A DNA stretch of 64,000 nt, taken from positions 124,001 through 188,000 of the forward strand of contig CALSLT010000014.1 of assembly GCA_943787265.1 (NCBI GenBank). Reading direction: 5' to 3'. Source of the DNA: an uncultured Planctomycetaceae bacterium. Lineage in GTDB: Bacteria; Planctomycetota; Planctomycetia; Planctomycetales; Planctomycetaceae. Within the stretch, counting starts at the first letter, position 1. Each line of letters opens with the position of its first letter. Below the pieces are notes generated by a model. It made no database searches. It saw nothing but the letters and a program-made list of their open reading frames with translations, and had not been told where the DNA came from. This document shows positions 56,679 through 64,000 of this stretch, piece after piece. A program made the position numbers and the translations under genes.

Positions 56679-57719
56679 ATGCCCGACTCTGAGAACGAAG
56701 CATGGAGCAAACGGCTACTGGCACTGGGGCTGGCTGTTCAGACGAAAGTGACGGCGCTCGTTCAGAAGGCATTTCGAGACGGGACCAACACACTTGCTGA
56801 TGCCGTCAGTGAGGAAGGTGGCGACCGCATCTACCGGATCGATCGTGAAGTCGAAGCGACGATCGGAAATGTCATCTCCGAATGGCCTGAAGGATGTCTC
56901 CCGCTGCTGCTGATTGCCGAAGGAATGGGCCGCGATGGTCGTCACCAGTTCGGAACGAAAGGGGAGCAACCGGGTTGGCGATTGATCATTGACCCAATCG
57001 ATGGCACCCGAATGCTGATGTACGACAAACGGTCGGCGTGGTTTCTGGCGGCGGTTTGCCCGGACAAAGGCGAAGCCACCACACTGGCCGATTCCATCGC
57101 ATCGGCCATGGTAGAACTGCCACCGAGTAAGCAAAATATGGCCGACGCCTTCGTCACGTCGGCAGGCGGCGCAACTCGTGGGCTGAGATTTTGCGTCAAC
57201 GCGTCGCAGCCACCAGACGTTGATAAAGCGGTCGAGTTCCCGATCAGACCAAGCAACAAACTCGACCTGCAGGATGGGTTTGCTACCGTGCTGAGCATGT
57301 TCCCAGGTACTCGCCAGCTAGCCGCCGAACTGGCAGAGCAGATCGCAGAACGTTGCGACGTCATGACAAGCCTGCCGACGGTTTTCGATGATCAATACAT
57401 CTCATGCGGCGGCCTGATGTACCAACTGATGACCGGGCGGGATCTGTACTGTCTCGATCTTCGCCCGCAATTCAACCAGATTCTCGGAAGAACCAACGAC
57501 GATCGATTTATCGAATCGCATCCTTACGACCTTGCAGGGCTACTCACGGCTGAAAATGCGGGAGTCATCATGACTGACGGCCTCGGTCAGCCGCTCAATG
57601 CCCCGTTGGATGTTCACACCGGCGTCGGATGGTGTGGCTACGCCAATTCCACAATTCGTCAGTTAATTGAACCGATCGTCCAGGAATGGCTCGCCAAACA
57701 CGGAATCGCTGGAGAGTAG
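56679..57719 (+). CDS. Inositol monophosphatase-family phosphatase
   Basis: A 346-residue member of the FIG superfamily (inositol monophosphatase, fructose-1,6-bisphosphatase, CysQ). The metal site IIDPIDGTRMLM is at about 104-115, with an upstream Glu in LLLIAEGMG and the C-terminal GVGWCGYANSTIRQL region where WxGA-type motifs normally sit. It is longer than IMPases (about 260) because of an insert near 130-230. It is probably co-transcribed with argJ (11-base gap). The substrate is unknown. Confidence 0.8.
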   Translation: MPDSENEAWSKRLLALGLAVQTKVTALVQKAFRDGTNTLADAVSEEGGDRIYRIDREVEATIGNVISEWPEGCLPLLLIAEGMGRDGRHQFGTKGEQPGWRLIIDPIDGTRMLMYDKRSAWFLAAVCPDKGEATTLADSIASAMVELPPSKQNMADAFVTSAGGATRGLRFCVNASQPPDVDKAVEFPIRPSNKLDLQDGFATVLSMFPGTRQLAAELAEQIAERCDVMTSLPTVFDDQYISCGGLMYQLMTGRDLYCLDLRPQFNQILGRTNDDRFIESHPYDLAGLLTAENAGVIMTDGLGQPLNAPLDVHTGVGWCGYANSTIRQLIEPIVQEWLAKHGIAGE

Positions 57720-57756
57720 AAACGCAGCTTTGGAGTCGCATCACTGTGTGACCTGA

Positions 57757-59826
57757 TCAGAAGAGTTGGCCGTTCGCTGGTTCGCCATCCGCATCGGATT
57801 CCAGCATTACGAACAGCTCATCTTCTGAGAGCACTTTCACTTTGAGCTCCTGCGCTTTCTCCAGCTTGCTTCCGGCCGCCTCGCCAGCAACCAGAAAATC
57901 TGTTTTCTTTGAGACGCTGCTTGATGCTCGGCCGCCATGTTGCTGAATCAGCTCCTTGATCTCAGTTCGTGTGAATCGTTTAAGAGTCCCCGTCACAACA
58001 AGCGTTTTTCCTTCGAGCTTTTTGACGACACTTTCATCTTCCTCAGGAACGGGCTCGCCCATGTTGAGGCCGAGTGTGCGAAACTCTTCAAGCGTTCCGC
58101 GGCCGACGTCAGATGTGAAGAAACTGAAAATTGAAGCGGCGATGATGGGGCCGATGTCGTCGACGGCCGCCAGTTCTTCTTCGGTCTTCTTCAGAATTTC
58201 ATCAACCATCCCGAATTTCGCAGCCAGAATCTGAGAGGTACGATTCCCGACGTGACGAATATTCAGACTAATCAGCAGCCGCCAGAGAGATTGCGTCTTC
58301 GACTTCTCGATCGATTCGAGAAGCTTGTCGACCGATTTTTCATTGGTCCGTTTCTCAGTGAGTAACGATTCACGTCGTTCATGAAGTCGGTAAACGTCTG
58401 GCAAACTGGTCAGTAGCTTCTTCTCAACCATCGACTCAATCTGCTTGATGCCGAGCCCTTCGATATCCATCGCCGAACGGGATGCGAAGAACTTCAGTGT
58501 CTCCCGGAGCTGTGCAGGGCAACTCGGATTCTGGCATCTGATGTAAACTCCGCCGTCGTCCTGCAAAACTTCTGACTCGCATTCCGGGCACTTATCCGGA
58601 AAATCGAAAGGCAGCTGGCTACCGTCTCGCAGTTGTGGCTCGACGCGTACAATATGCGGAATAATTTTGCCGGCTTTTTCAACGACGACAGTGTCGCCGA
58701 CTCGAATATCCAGTCGGTTGATCTCGTCGCGGTTGTGCAGACTTGAGCGGGAGACCGTCGTTCCGGCAATTTCGACCGGCTCAAGATTCGCAACAGGCGT
58801 CAACGCTCCGGTCTTGCCCACCTGAATCGTAATTTCAACGACTTTCGTCGTCGCTTCGTAGCGTTCCCATTTGTAGGCGACCACCCACCGCGGAGCTTTG
58901 TTCGTGCTGCCAAGTTCGGCCTGTTGTTCAAGGTTGTCGACTTTGATCACGAGCCCGTCGACTTCAAAATCGAGTTCGTGAAGACCTTCCATCATCGATT
59001 GTGCGTGTTCGAGCACAGCGTCGATGTTCGGAAAAGTTGCCGTTCCTGGACTTGTCGGAATTCCAAACTCTCTCGCAAGCTGCAGAAAGTCGGAATGTCG
59101 CTGTGCAGTGATGCCTTCTGAATACCCTATGCCATGCGCAAAGAATCGAAGCTTTCGCTCGGCACAGACTTTTGGATCAAGCGTCTTCAGCCCGCCAGCG
59201 GTTGAGTTTCTAGGATTCGCGAATGGCTGCTCGCCCGCAGCTTCCTGGGCGGCTCGAATTTTTGCAAAGTCAGAGTTCGCAATGTAGGCCTCACCACGAA
59301 TCTCGACGACTGGGGGAATGTCGTCGCCGGACAATCGGAGCGGTACTCCGCCGATGGTCCGAGCGTTATGAGTCACGTCGTCACCCGTGCGTCCGTCACC
59401 TCGAGTGACGGCTTGAGTCAGGCTGCCGTTTTCGTAGACCAGAGCCAGAGCGACGCCGTCAATTTTGTATTCAATCAGGTATTCCGGTTGAGTATCGAGC
59501 AACTCTCGAATGCGCGCATCGAACTTCCGAACATCAGGCTTCTTCGCATCGGGATTCTCGATCTCATAAACATTATCGATCGAAATCATCGGCACACGAT
59601 GTTCGACGGACTCAAACCCTTCAACAGGCTCTCCGCCGACTTTGTGCGTGGGGCTATCCGGCGAGTCGAACTCTGGATGCTCAGCCTCTAACTGTTCAAG
59701 CTGCTTCAGAAGCTGGTCGTACTCAAGGTCCGAAATCTCAGGCTGCGCATCGACGTAATAAAGTCGATTGTGTCGTTCGACTTCGTTTCGAAGCGATTCA
59801 ATCTGCTGTTGAATCCTGTCCGGCAT
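57757..59826 (-). CDS. ligA: NAD-dependent DNA ligase LigA
   Basis: A 689-residue NAD+-dependent ligase for replication and repair. The N-terminal Ia domain (NRLYYVDAQPEISDLEYDQL) is followed by the adenylation motif EYKIDGVALALVYENG, with Lys as the AMP acceptor, then the four-Cys zinc finger (CPECESEV ... CQNPSCPAQL), HhH motifs and a C-terminal BRCT domain (LEGKTLVVTGTLKRFTRTEI). Length is typical. It converges on the inositol-phosphatase-like gene, 37 bases away. Confidence 0.96.
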   Translation of the reverse strand: MPDRIQQQIESLRNEVERHNRLYYVDAQPEISDLEYDQLLKQLEQLEAEHPEFDSPDSPTHKVGGEPVEGFESVEHRVPMISIDNVYEIENPDAKKPDVRKFDARIRELLDTQPEYLIEYKIDGVALALVYENGSLTQAVTRGDGRTGDDVTHNARTIGGVPLRLSGDDIPPVVEIRGEAYIANSDFAKIRAAQEAAGEQPFANPRNSTAGGLKTLDPKVCAERKLRFFAHGIGYSEGITAQRHSDFLQLAREFGIPTSPGTATFPNIDAVLEHAQSMMEGLHELDFEVDGLVIKVDNLEQQAELGSTNKAPRWVVAYKWERYEATTKVVEITIQVGKTGALTPVANLEPVEIAGTTVSRSSLHNRDEINRLDIRVGDTVVVEKAGKIIPHIVRVEPQLRDGSQLPFDFPDKCPECESEVLQDDGGVYIRCQNPSCPAQLRETLKFFASRSAMDIEGLGIKQIESMVEKKLLTSLPDVYRLHERRESLLTEKRTNEKSVDKLLESIEKSKTQSLWRLLISLNIRHVGNRTSQILAAKFGMVDEILKKTEEELAAVDDIGPIIAASIFSFFTSDVGRGTLEEFRTLGLNMGEPVPEEDESVVKKLEGKTLVVTGTLKRFTRTEIKELIQQHGGRASSSVSKKTDFLVAGEAAGSKLEKAQELKVKVLSEDELFVMLESDADGEPANGQLF

Positions 59827-60000
59827 GCTGGCTCCACGGTGACTGGCTCATCGATGTTACACGTTTGTGTCTGCAAGGTTTCGTGTGGAGTCTCGTTTCA
59901 GAGGGGCCTTTGTTTCAAGTCGACCATGAAGGCTGATATCCTGATCAGCTGAGTCTGGATCGGCCCATTAGTTTTCTCTGCGACAGGCAGAACGGCAATT

Positions 60001-60411
60001 ATGACTGGTGTTTATTCAGTCCGAGGTGACGAACCTATTTTTGAGGTTGAACATCTCGCAAAAGTTCTGGTCCTGTCACTCATCGCCGATCCCGCCGCGG
60101 CCAACTATCGATCGAAACAGTTCGAGTACAACCGCCTGATGAAAGAGGTGGGCGAACCCGAAACGCGGCACGTGCTGTTTGACTTTGCATCGTGCCAGAA
60201 ACTCGATTCCGTATCGATGGGAATCGTGATTGCTCTGACGCTGCGTATGCGAGAACTCGGAGGCGATGCGGCGATTTGTTGCTGCAATGACATGATGGCA
60301 ACGACGGTCGCTCGCCTGAACGCGACAGAGCCAATGGGCCAACGTTCGGAATGGACTCATTTCCCGACGAGACGGCACGCCATTGAGGCTCTTTGTTCTG
60401 ACGCTAACTAA
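60001..60411 (+). CDS. STAS-domain protein (anti-sigma-factor-antagonist-like)
   Basis: A 136-residue single STAS domain. The strand VLFDFASCQKLDSVSMGIVI holds the Ser region that is phosphorylated in SpoIIAA-type proteins (DSVS), followed by the LRMRELGGDAAICCC segment. Such proteins relay signals in partner-switching pathways with serine kinases and phosphatases. No partner kinase or sigma factor is adjacent. It is followed by a strong bidirectional terminator. Confidence 0.82.
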   Translation: MTGVYSVRGDEPIFEVEHLAKVLVLSLIADPAAANYRSKQFEYNRLMKEVGEPETRHVLFDFASCQKLDSVSMGIVIALTLRMRELGGDAAICCCNDMMATTVARLNATEPMGQRSEWTHFPTRRHAIEALCSDAN

Positions 60412-60480
60412 TGCAGTCTGAGCTGTGCCGCTTCAACAGCTTTGGTTCTGTTTTCTGATCGTTGGCTTCGTTATCCCCAT

Positions 60481-60526
60481 AAAAATACTCCCGCGTGATC
60501 CGACTAAGGATCGCACGGGAGTTTTT
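60481..60526. terminator. Bidirectional rho-independent terminator
   Basis: A 15-bp near-perfect stem ACTCCCGCGTGATCC/GGATCGCACGGGAGT with a 6-base loop. Five Ts follow on the plus strand and five on the minus strand. It lies between the convergent STAS (plus) and HPF (minus) genes and can end both transcripts. Confidence 0.92.
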
Positions 60527-60574
60527 CGGATTCGAAGTGAAAGACTTTTAATAGCAAAGTCTTGACGAGTGTGA

Positions 60575-60937
60575 TCACGCCATTTCGATGACTTCTTCCT
60601 CAACGGGCATTTCAAATTTCACATTTCGGCGGCTTCGGCGTTTGCCAATCTTTCGGTCAAGGGCACGAGTCAGGCTTTTAAGCGACTCAGCGATTGCCTG
60701 GTGGACGATCCCGCTTTCGGCAGTCACGGCAAAGTCGCCAAGGGATCCGGCACTAGCTGAGACTCGGCAGCAAACATCGGGGTTGTCGCCGCGATGATGG
60801 CCGACTTCACTTAGGCTGATCGAAACCTGATGAAGCCGGGGTGAAAATCGTGCGAGGCATTCGTCAGCTCGGTCTCGAATGAATCGTTCTCGGCGTGAGT
60901 TTGCAACCGCAAGATTGTCATGAACGTTGACCTGCAT
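60575..60937 (-). CDS. hpf: Ribosome hibernation promoting factor (short HPF/RaiA type)
   Basis: A 120-residue S30AE-domain protein of the short type. MQVNVHDNLAVANSRRERFI matches the family start, with RADECLARFSPRLHQVSISL and a basic C-terminal helix (LKSLTRALDRKIGKRRSRR). Short HPF/RaiA proteins block ribosomes in stationary phase. An AGAGGA site is 6 bases ahead of the ATG. It lies downstream of the CBS gene and a helical protein gene, a grouping that suggests a dormancy or stress role. Confidence 0.85.
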   Translation of the reverse strand: MQVNVHDNLAVANSRRERFIRDRADECLARFSPRLHQVSISLSEVGHHRGDNPDVCCRVSASAGSLGDFAVTAESGIVHQAIAESLKSLTRALDRKIGKRRSRRNVKFEMPVEEEVIEMA

Positions 60938-61149
60938 GGCATTTCCTCTCCGTGACGAAACTGGACACTCTTAAATTCTGTCTGGTAATACGTGGCTAAT
61001 GATTTGTCGGTTTGGATTCGTCTTTGATCGTCTCTCCTTATGAAGATAGGACTGCTTTAGAACTATCCTGGTTCACGTTTCGAAGCCGCTTCACCGAGAT
61101 TGGTTCCGTTTACCTGAAACCGTTCAGCTCGACCGAGCGGCGCTTGCAT

Positions 61150-62097
61150 TTACTTCAGAACTGTCGCAACGTCGCTCACTCCCGCACTCAGATACAATGG
61201 ACTCTGAGTTGGCTTTTCTCGCGGAAATAAATACTGGACAGAACGCAGAAGGTCTCGCCGACTGATTTGCCCGATTAACTTGCCACCGGATACGACAGGG
61301 AATCGTCGGGCCGACGTCAGGAAAAATTCCTGCGCAACTGACATGAGGTCATAATCCGGACCAACTGTCGCGACATGCTTAAACGCAAAGTTGTCGACAC
61401 GCCACATTTGACGCGGAGCTGGCGGGAACCATTCGGGTAGTTTCATTGAGCCCGGACTGGACTGATAGCTGTTCACGAGACTGTTGAGCTCGGCACGTAG
61501 CACATCTCGACGGCTGATCTGCCCAACGAGCCGACCGTGGTTCAGCACTGGCAGACGTCGGTAGTGGGTTTCGCTGAATCGTCCTCGCAGCTCAGGAAGT
61601 AAAGTCTGCTCGGTAACTGTGCGGGCTCGGTCGGCATCCATCCACGCGGAGACTGGTCCGCGAGACATCTGGTTCCACGTAAGGTCGATCAGAACTCGCA
61701 TCGCTGACCGTTCAGAAAAAACGCCTCGAAACTGGCCAGAGTTATCGACGACCGGCAGACCAGAGATTCGATTGGTCAGCAGCTTTCCGATTGCGTCGAA
61801 GACATCGCAATCAGGCGAGACGGTCACCAACGACGTCTGCATACAGTCTTTGGCTCTGACAAACTGCATGCTTTCGTCGCATCGTCTGCGTCGTTCGTCA
61901 TCGATGACTTCAAAGGCATTGATGCACGACTTCTCCGAGAACGTGCCGAGAAAACGTCCCTCAGGATCGACGATGGGGGCGCCGGATATTTCCTTCTGAA
62001 GAAGTCGATCGATTCCGTCGAGGACATGTTCCTCGGAAGAAAGAGTGACAAGACGAGTGGTCATTACGTCCGCAACGGTCAGTTCGACTTCCTGCAT
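61150..62097 (-). CDS. Four-CBS-domain protein
   Basis: A 315-residue protein composed of four CBS motifs in two Bateman pairs: VADVMTTRLVTLSSEEHVLD, VRAKDCMQTSLVTVSPDCDV, a third starting near SAWMDADRARTVTEQTLL, and a fourth near FAFKHVATVGPDYDLM. CBS pairs bind adenosine nucleotides and sense energy state. No enzyme or channel domain is attached. The ATG at 62097 with GGAG upstream is chosen over the in-frame ATG at 62214, which would overlap the upstream gene. It is part of the HPF group. Confidence 0.88.
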   Translation of the reverse strand: MQEVELTVADVMTTRLVTLSSEEHVLDGIDRLLQKEISGAPIVDPEGRFLGTFSEKSCINAFEVIDDERRRRCDESMQFVRAKDCMQTSLVTVSPDCDVFDAIGKLLTNRISGLPVVDNSGQFRGVFSERSAMRVLIDLTWNQMSRGPVSAWMDADRARTVTEQTLLPELRGRFSETHYRRLPVLNHGRLVGQISRRDVLRAELNSLVNSYQSSPGSMKLPEWFPPAPRQMWRVDNFAFKHVATVGPDYDLMSVAQEFFLTSARRFPVVSGGKLIGQISRRDLLRSVQYLFPREKPTQSPLYLSAGVSDVATVLK

Positions 62098-62179
62098 AGG
62101 TCGCTCCAGAAGGTGGCGTTTCAATAAGCAGTGACTCTCCGATTTCGATGTCCGATTCAACGAGCAGTCGATTTGTTTG

Positions 62180-62620
62180 TCAGCCTTCACCGCCGATTTC
62201 GGTATACCAGACATCCTGCAACAGGACTGCTTCCCGCCGGCTGTGCCTGGTCATTAGGTTGACCCAGTCGCCGAGTCCTTCTTCCAGCTCTGCAGAGAGC
62301 CGTTCAAGCGGAATGTCACGCTCGATCCCGATCCGTAGCTCACGCAGTGACCGGCAAAGTTCGTTTTGCTCGGCCTCGATACTGGCGACACGAGAGATCA
62401 GATGCGGAAACGTCCCGAGGAGATCGTCATACAAGCCATCGTTGGACTGCAATTCGGACTGCTCGCACATCGCACGGATCAGGGAATCCAGAACTGGCTT
62501 AAGCCAGCGAATCGCCTCATCATCAAGGTGGTCCTGGAGCATCTCTCGAATGTCACCAACGAGTAACCAAGTGAGAGTTGTACATTGCTGAGGCTGGCTG
62601 CCGACGAGAACTGGTTGCAT
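62180..62620 (-). CDS. Helical protein, possibly hemerythrin-like
   Basis: A 146-residue, almost fully helical protein (LLVGDIREMLQDHLDDEAIR, LISRVASIEAEQNELCRSLR, LMTRHSRREAVLLQDVWYTE). The spacing of four long helices and the closing H-x(3)-E...Y-x-x-(D/E)IGG block recall hemerythrin-like proteins, but the full set of iron ligands is not visible, so this is a weak call. It is 82 bases upstream of the CBS gene on the same strand and likely co-regulated with it and hpf. Confidence 0.5.
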   Translation of the reverse strand: MQPVLVGSQPQQCTTLTWLLVGDIREMLQDHLDDEAIRWLKPVLDSLIRAMCEQSELQSNDGLYDDLLGTFPHLISRVASIEAEQNELCRSLRELRIGIERDIPLERLSAELEEGLGDWVNLMTRHSRREAVLLQDVWYTEIGGEG

Positions 62621-62647
62621 GGCAAGGTCTCCTGAGGAATTTATCTG

Positions 62648-63037
62648 CTACGTGTGACTCCTGCATGGCTGGTGAGCCATAGATGGCCTGACTGTGCGAC
62701 TTCGGACACTATGTGCAAAACGCGACGGTGTAGTGTGCCGAGAAAAGCAAGTTCTGAATGTTCGAAGCGACAAACTTCGACCTCCGTTATTCTGAGCAGA
62801 ACTTGTGCCGGGAATGTGCGTGTTGGACATCGCGATGCGGGTCAGGCGATCGCTGGACGCCAACTGCGAGGCAGTTCCAATGGACGGTTGATAAACCGTG
62901 GCAAGTCTGAGCAGTCCACTCTTGAATTTAACACGGCGGAGCGTCTGAACGCTCAGCGGAGCCTCTTCAACCGGCCCCTGAAGGCACAGTTGACAGACTC
63001 TTGATCTGCCCTGTTTGTCGAGCAAGAACGTCAGCAT
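62648..63037 (-). CDS. Possible small protein of unknown function
   Basis: A 129-residue frame beginning MLTFLLDKQGRSRVCQLC. It contains one Cys-x(2)-Cys and an Arg/Ser-rich end. It sits in an 886-base gap (62621-63506) and shows moderate coding character in its first 90 residues only; the end looks non-coding. No family is recognised. The rest of the gap has a small GAGCGT/ACGCTC hairpin at 62939-62954 and no other gene I can support. Confidence 0.2.
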   Translation of the reverse strand: MLTFLLDKQGRSRVCQLCLQGPVEEAPLSVQTLRRVKFKSGLLRLATVYQPSIGTASQLASSDRLTRIAMSNTHIPGTSSAQNNGGRSLSLRTFRTCFSRHTTPSRFAHSVRSRTVRPSMAHQPCRSHT

Positions 63038-63428
63038 TGCTGCGTCTCCGGCGTCGAACGTGGACGTTTTCTGGAGCGTCCAACAGCCTGAGAGAACACA
63101 GGAAAAGCAGCCGATTCCAAGATGTTGAACCGGCAAACTCTGAAGTGACGCCGTGTTTGTGAGTCTCGAATGAGACTCGCTGAATTCTGTGATGGACAGT
63201 CTACTCGCGACTGGCGATTGTCCAAACGGAAATATTCAGAACATTCGGCGTTTGCAAAAACTCCAAAATTTGGCGGAAACACTTCTTGACGGTTTTGTTT
63301 TACGTGATCTTGAACTGCTACTCGGAAACAGACTCAGCGGCTACAGAATAAGCATCACCCATGAAAAGACGGCAGACTTGCGACCGTGCCGAAAGCTCGC
63401 AGTTTGACAGTCTGTTGTTGCTCGGCGC

Positions 63429-63461
63429 AAAAACACAGACGGGCATTGCTACCCGTCTGTG
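63429..63461 (-). terminator. Rho-independent terminator after the sulfatase gene
   Basis: A perfect 10-bp stem CACAGACGGG/CCCGTCTGTG with an 8-base loop. Read on the minus strand it is followed by five Ts. It begins about 45 bases past the sulfatase stop codon. Confidence 0.88.
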
Positions 63462-63506
63462 CCCAACATTCTAAAGTTTCCCGAGACTCTGCCCGCAACC
63501 GCGTCG

Positions 63507-64000
63507 CTACTTCTGAGCGGCTTTCTTGTTTGCTGGCTTGTTACGATTCGCGTTTCGCGGCTGCTTCTTCTGAGCAGGTCTTGCGGGACGAGGCTTCAGG
63601 CTCGGTGGCGACTTTGATACCGAGCCAGAATCATCCGGTACTTCATAAACGTTCTGCAATCGAGCCAGTTCGGCCTTCAGTTCTTCGACGACGCCAGCGT
63701 AGGCCGGATCGTCATAGCGGCTGGTCATTTCTCGTGGGTCGTTCTTCAGATCGTAAAGTTCCCATTCGTCGAGATTATAGAAGTGAATCAACTTGTGCCG
63801 CGGAGTCCTGACACCGCAATGCCGACGCACCATGTGTGCTGACCGTCGATCTTCATAGAACTCGTAGTAGTGATAGTAGAGGCTTTGTCGCCAGTTCTTT
63901 GGTGCCGAACCGTCAAACAGTGGCTTCAGACTGACACCCTGCATGTCTGACGGAATGTCGACGTTCGCGATGTCCAGAAAGGTTTCGCCAAAGTCGAGGT
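63507..64000 (-). CDS. Sulfatase, C-terminal part (cut by the window edge)
   Basis: About 164 residues of a formylglycine-type sulfatase that continues beyond the window. The segment [20 protein letters not shown], then [22 protein letters not shown] and the terminal domain [20 protein letters not shown] are the standard C-terminal marks of arylsulfatase A-type enzymes common in planctomycetes. The active-site C-x-P-x-R lies outside. The last 40 residues are a basic Pro/Lys/Asn tail ([18 protein letters not shown]), which is unusual and may be disordered. Export cannot be judged because the start is missing. Confidence 0.9.
   Translation of the reverse strand, partial: LDFGETFLDIANVDIPSDMQGVSLKPLFDGSAPKNWRQSLYYHYYEFYEDRRSAHMVRRHCGVRTPRHKLIHFYNLDEWELYDLKNDPREMTSRYDDPAYAGVVEELKAELARLQNVYEVPDDSGSVSKSPPSLKPRPARPAQKKQPRNANRNKPANKKAAQK

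Noticed and set aside
1..64000. tRNA, rRNA, tmRNA, insertion sequences, integrases and phage genes
   Set aside because: I looked through the gaps on both strands and saw no cloverleaf with conserved T-loop sequence, no transposase or integrase motif and no phage structural gene. A dedicated search could still find short RNAs.

Overview
This 64 kb window looks like chromosomal DNA of a planctomycete (Planctomycetota, probably order Planctomycetales). The evidence is the combination of gene types: a Gram-negative lipid A gene (lpxB), a Tad-type secretion/pilus locus, a giant secretin with an N-terminal repeat region, a Ser/Thr kinase with the short planctomycete N-terminal motif, FHA, LRR and TPR proteins, a sulfatase, and an oxygen-dependent HemY-type protoporphyrinogen oxidase. 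TTG and GTG starts are frequent and genes are mostly single or in short runs. I saw no tRNA, rRNA, CRISPR array, insertion sequence or prophage. The assignment rests on family knowledge and was not tested by any search.

Layout. 0-10.3 kb: fluoride channel crcB, purB-hemY, a degenerate GH10-like protein, purC, a CrtI-like oxidoreductase, a small zinc-binding-type protein, a TPR protein behind an intergenic stretch of hairpins, and a QueD/PTPS enzyme. 10.3-18.1 kb (minus): a Tad locus (CpaA prepilin peptidase, TadE, CpaB, terminator, TadG, CpaF ATPase, TadB, TadC), with no Flp pilin, CpaC secretin or CpaE/TadZ seen. 18.6-24.6 kb: lipoprotein and lpxB, menC, a Cys-rich secreted protein, an aldo/keto reductase and a frameshifted lipoprotein. 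24.7-29.5 kb: mcsA/mcsB (protein-arginine kinase pair), trpE, a HAD hydrolase and a rhodanese. 30-36 kb: a secretin that reads as one about 1,950-residue protein once two single-base insertions are removed. 36-48.5 kb: an SDR enzyme, then an ABC ATPase / permease / TPR-like / LRR / FHA run, an HTH-EIIA fusion, a TIM-barrel protein and a CorC-type membrane protein. 48.6-64 kb: lactonase and phosphatase-like secreted proteins, a sensor Ser/Thr kinase, hisS, argJ plus an inositol-phosphatase-like gene, ligA, a STAS protein, an HPF / CBS / helical-protein group and the 3' end of a sulfatase.

Two things stand out. First, several conserved genes (mcsB three times, trpE once, the secretin twice, a lipoprotein once, perhaps a small membrane protein near 37 kb) are broken by what looks each time like one extra base, usually in a short homopolymer, mostly between 24.2 and 33.3 kb. 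Sequencing or assembly error is the simplest reading, but gene decay cannot be excluded from sequence alone. Second, the N-terminal half of the secretin carries at least seven copies of a roughly 55-residue helical repeat ending in LF-x(2)-x-P, joined by Pro/Gln-rich linkers dotted with NPF and SPF tripeptides. I do not recognise this as a named domain, and it is the best candidate here for something undescribed. The ABC/permease/LRR/FHA block is the second candidate.
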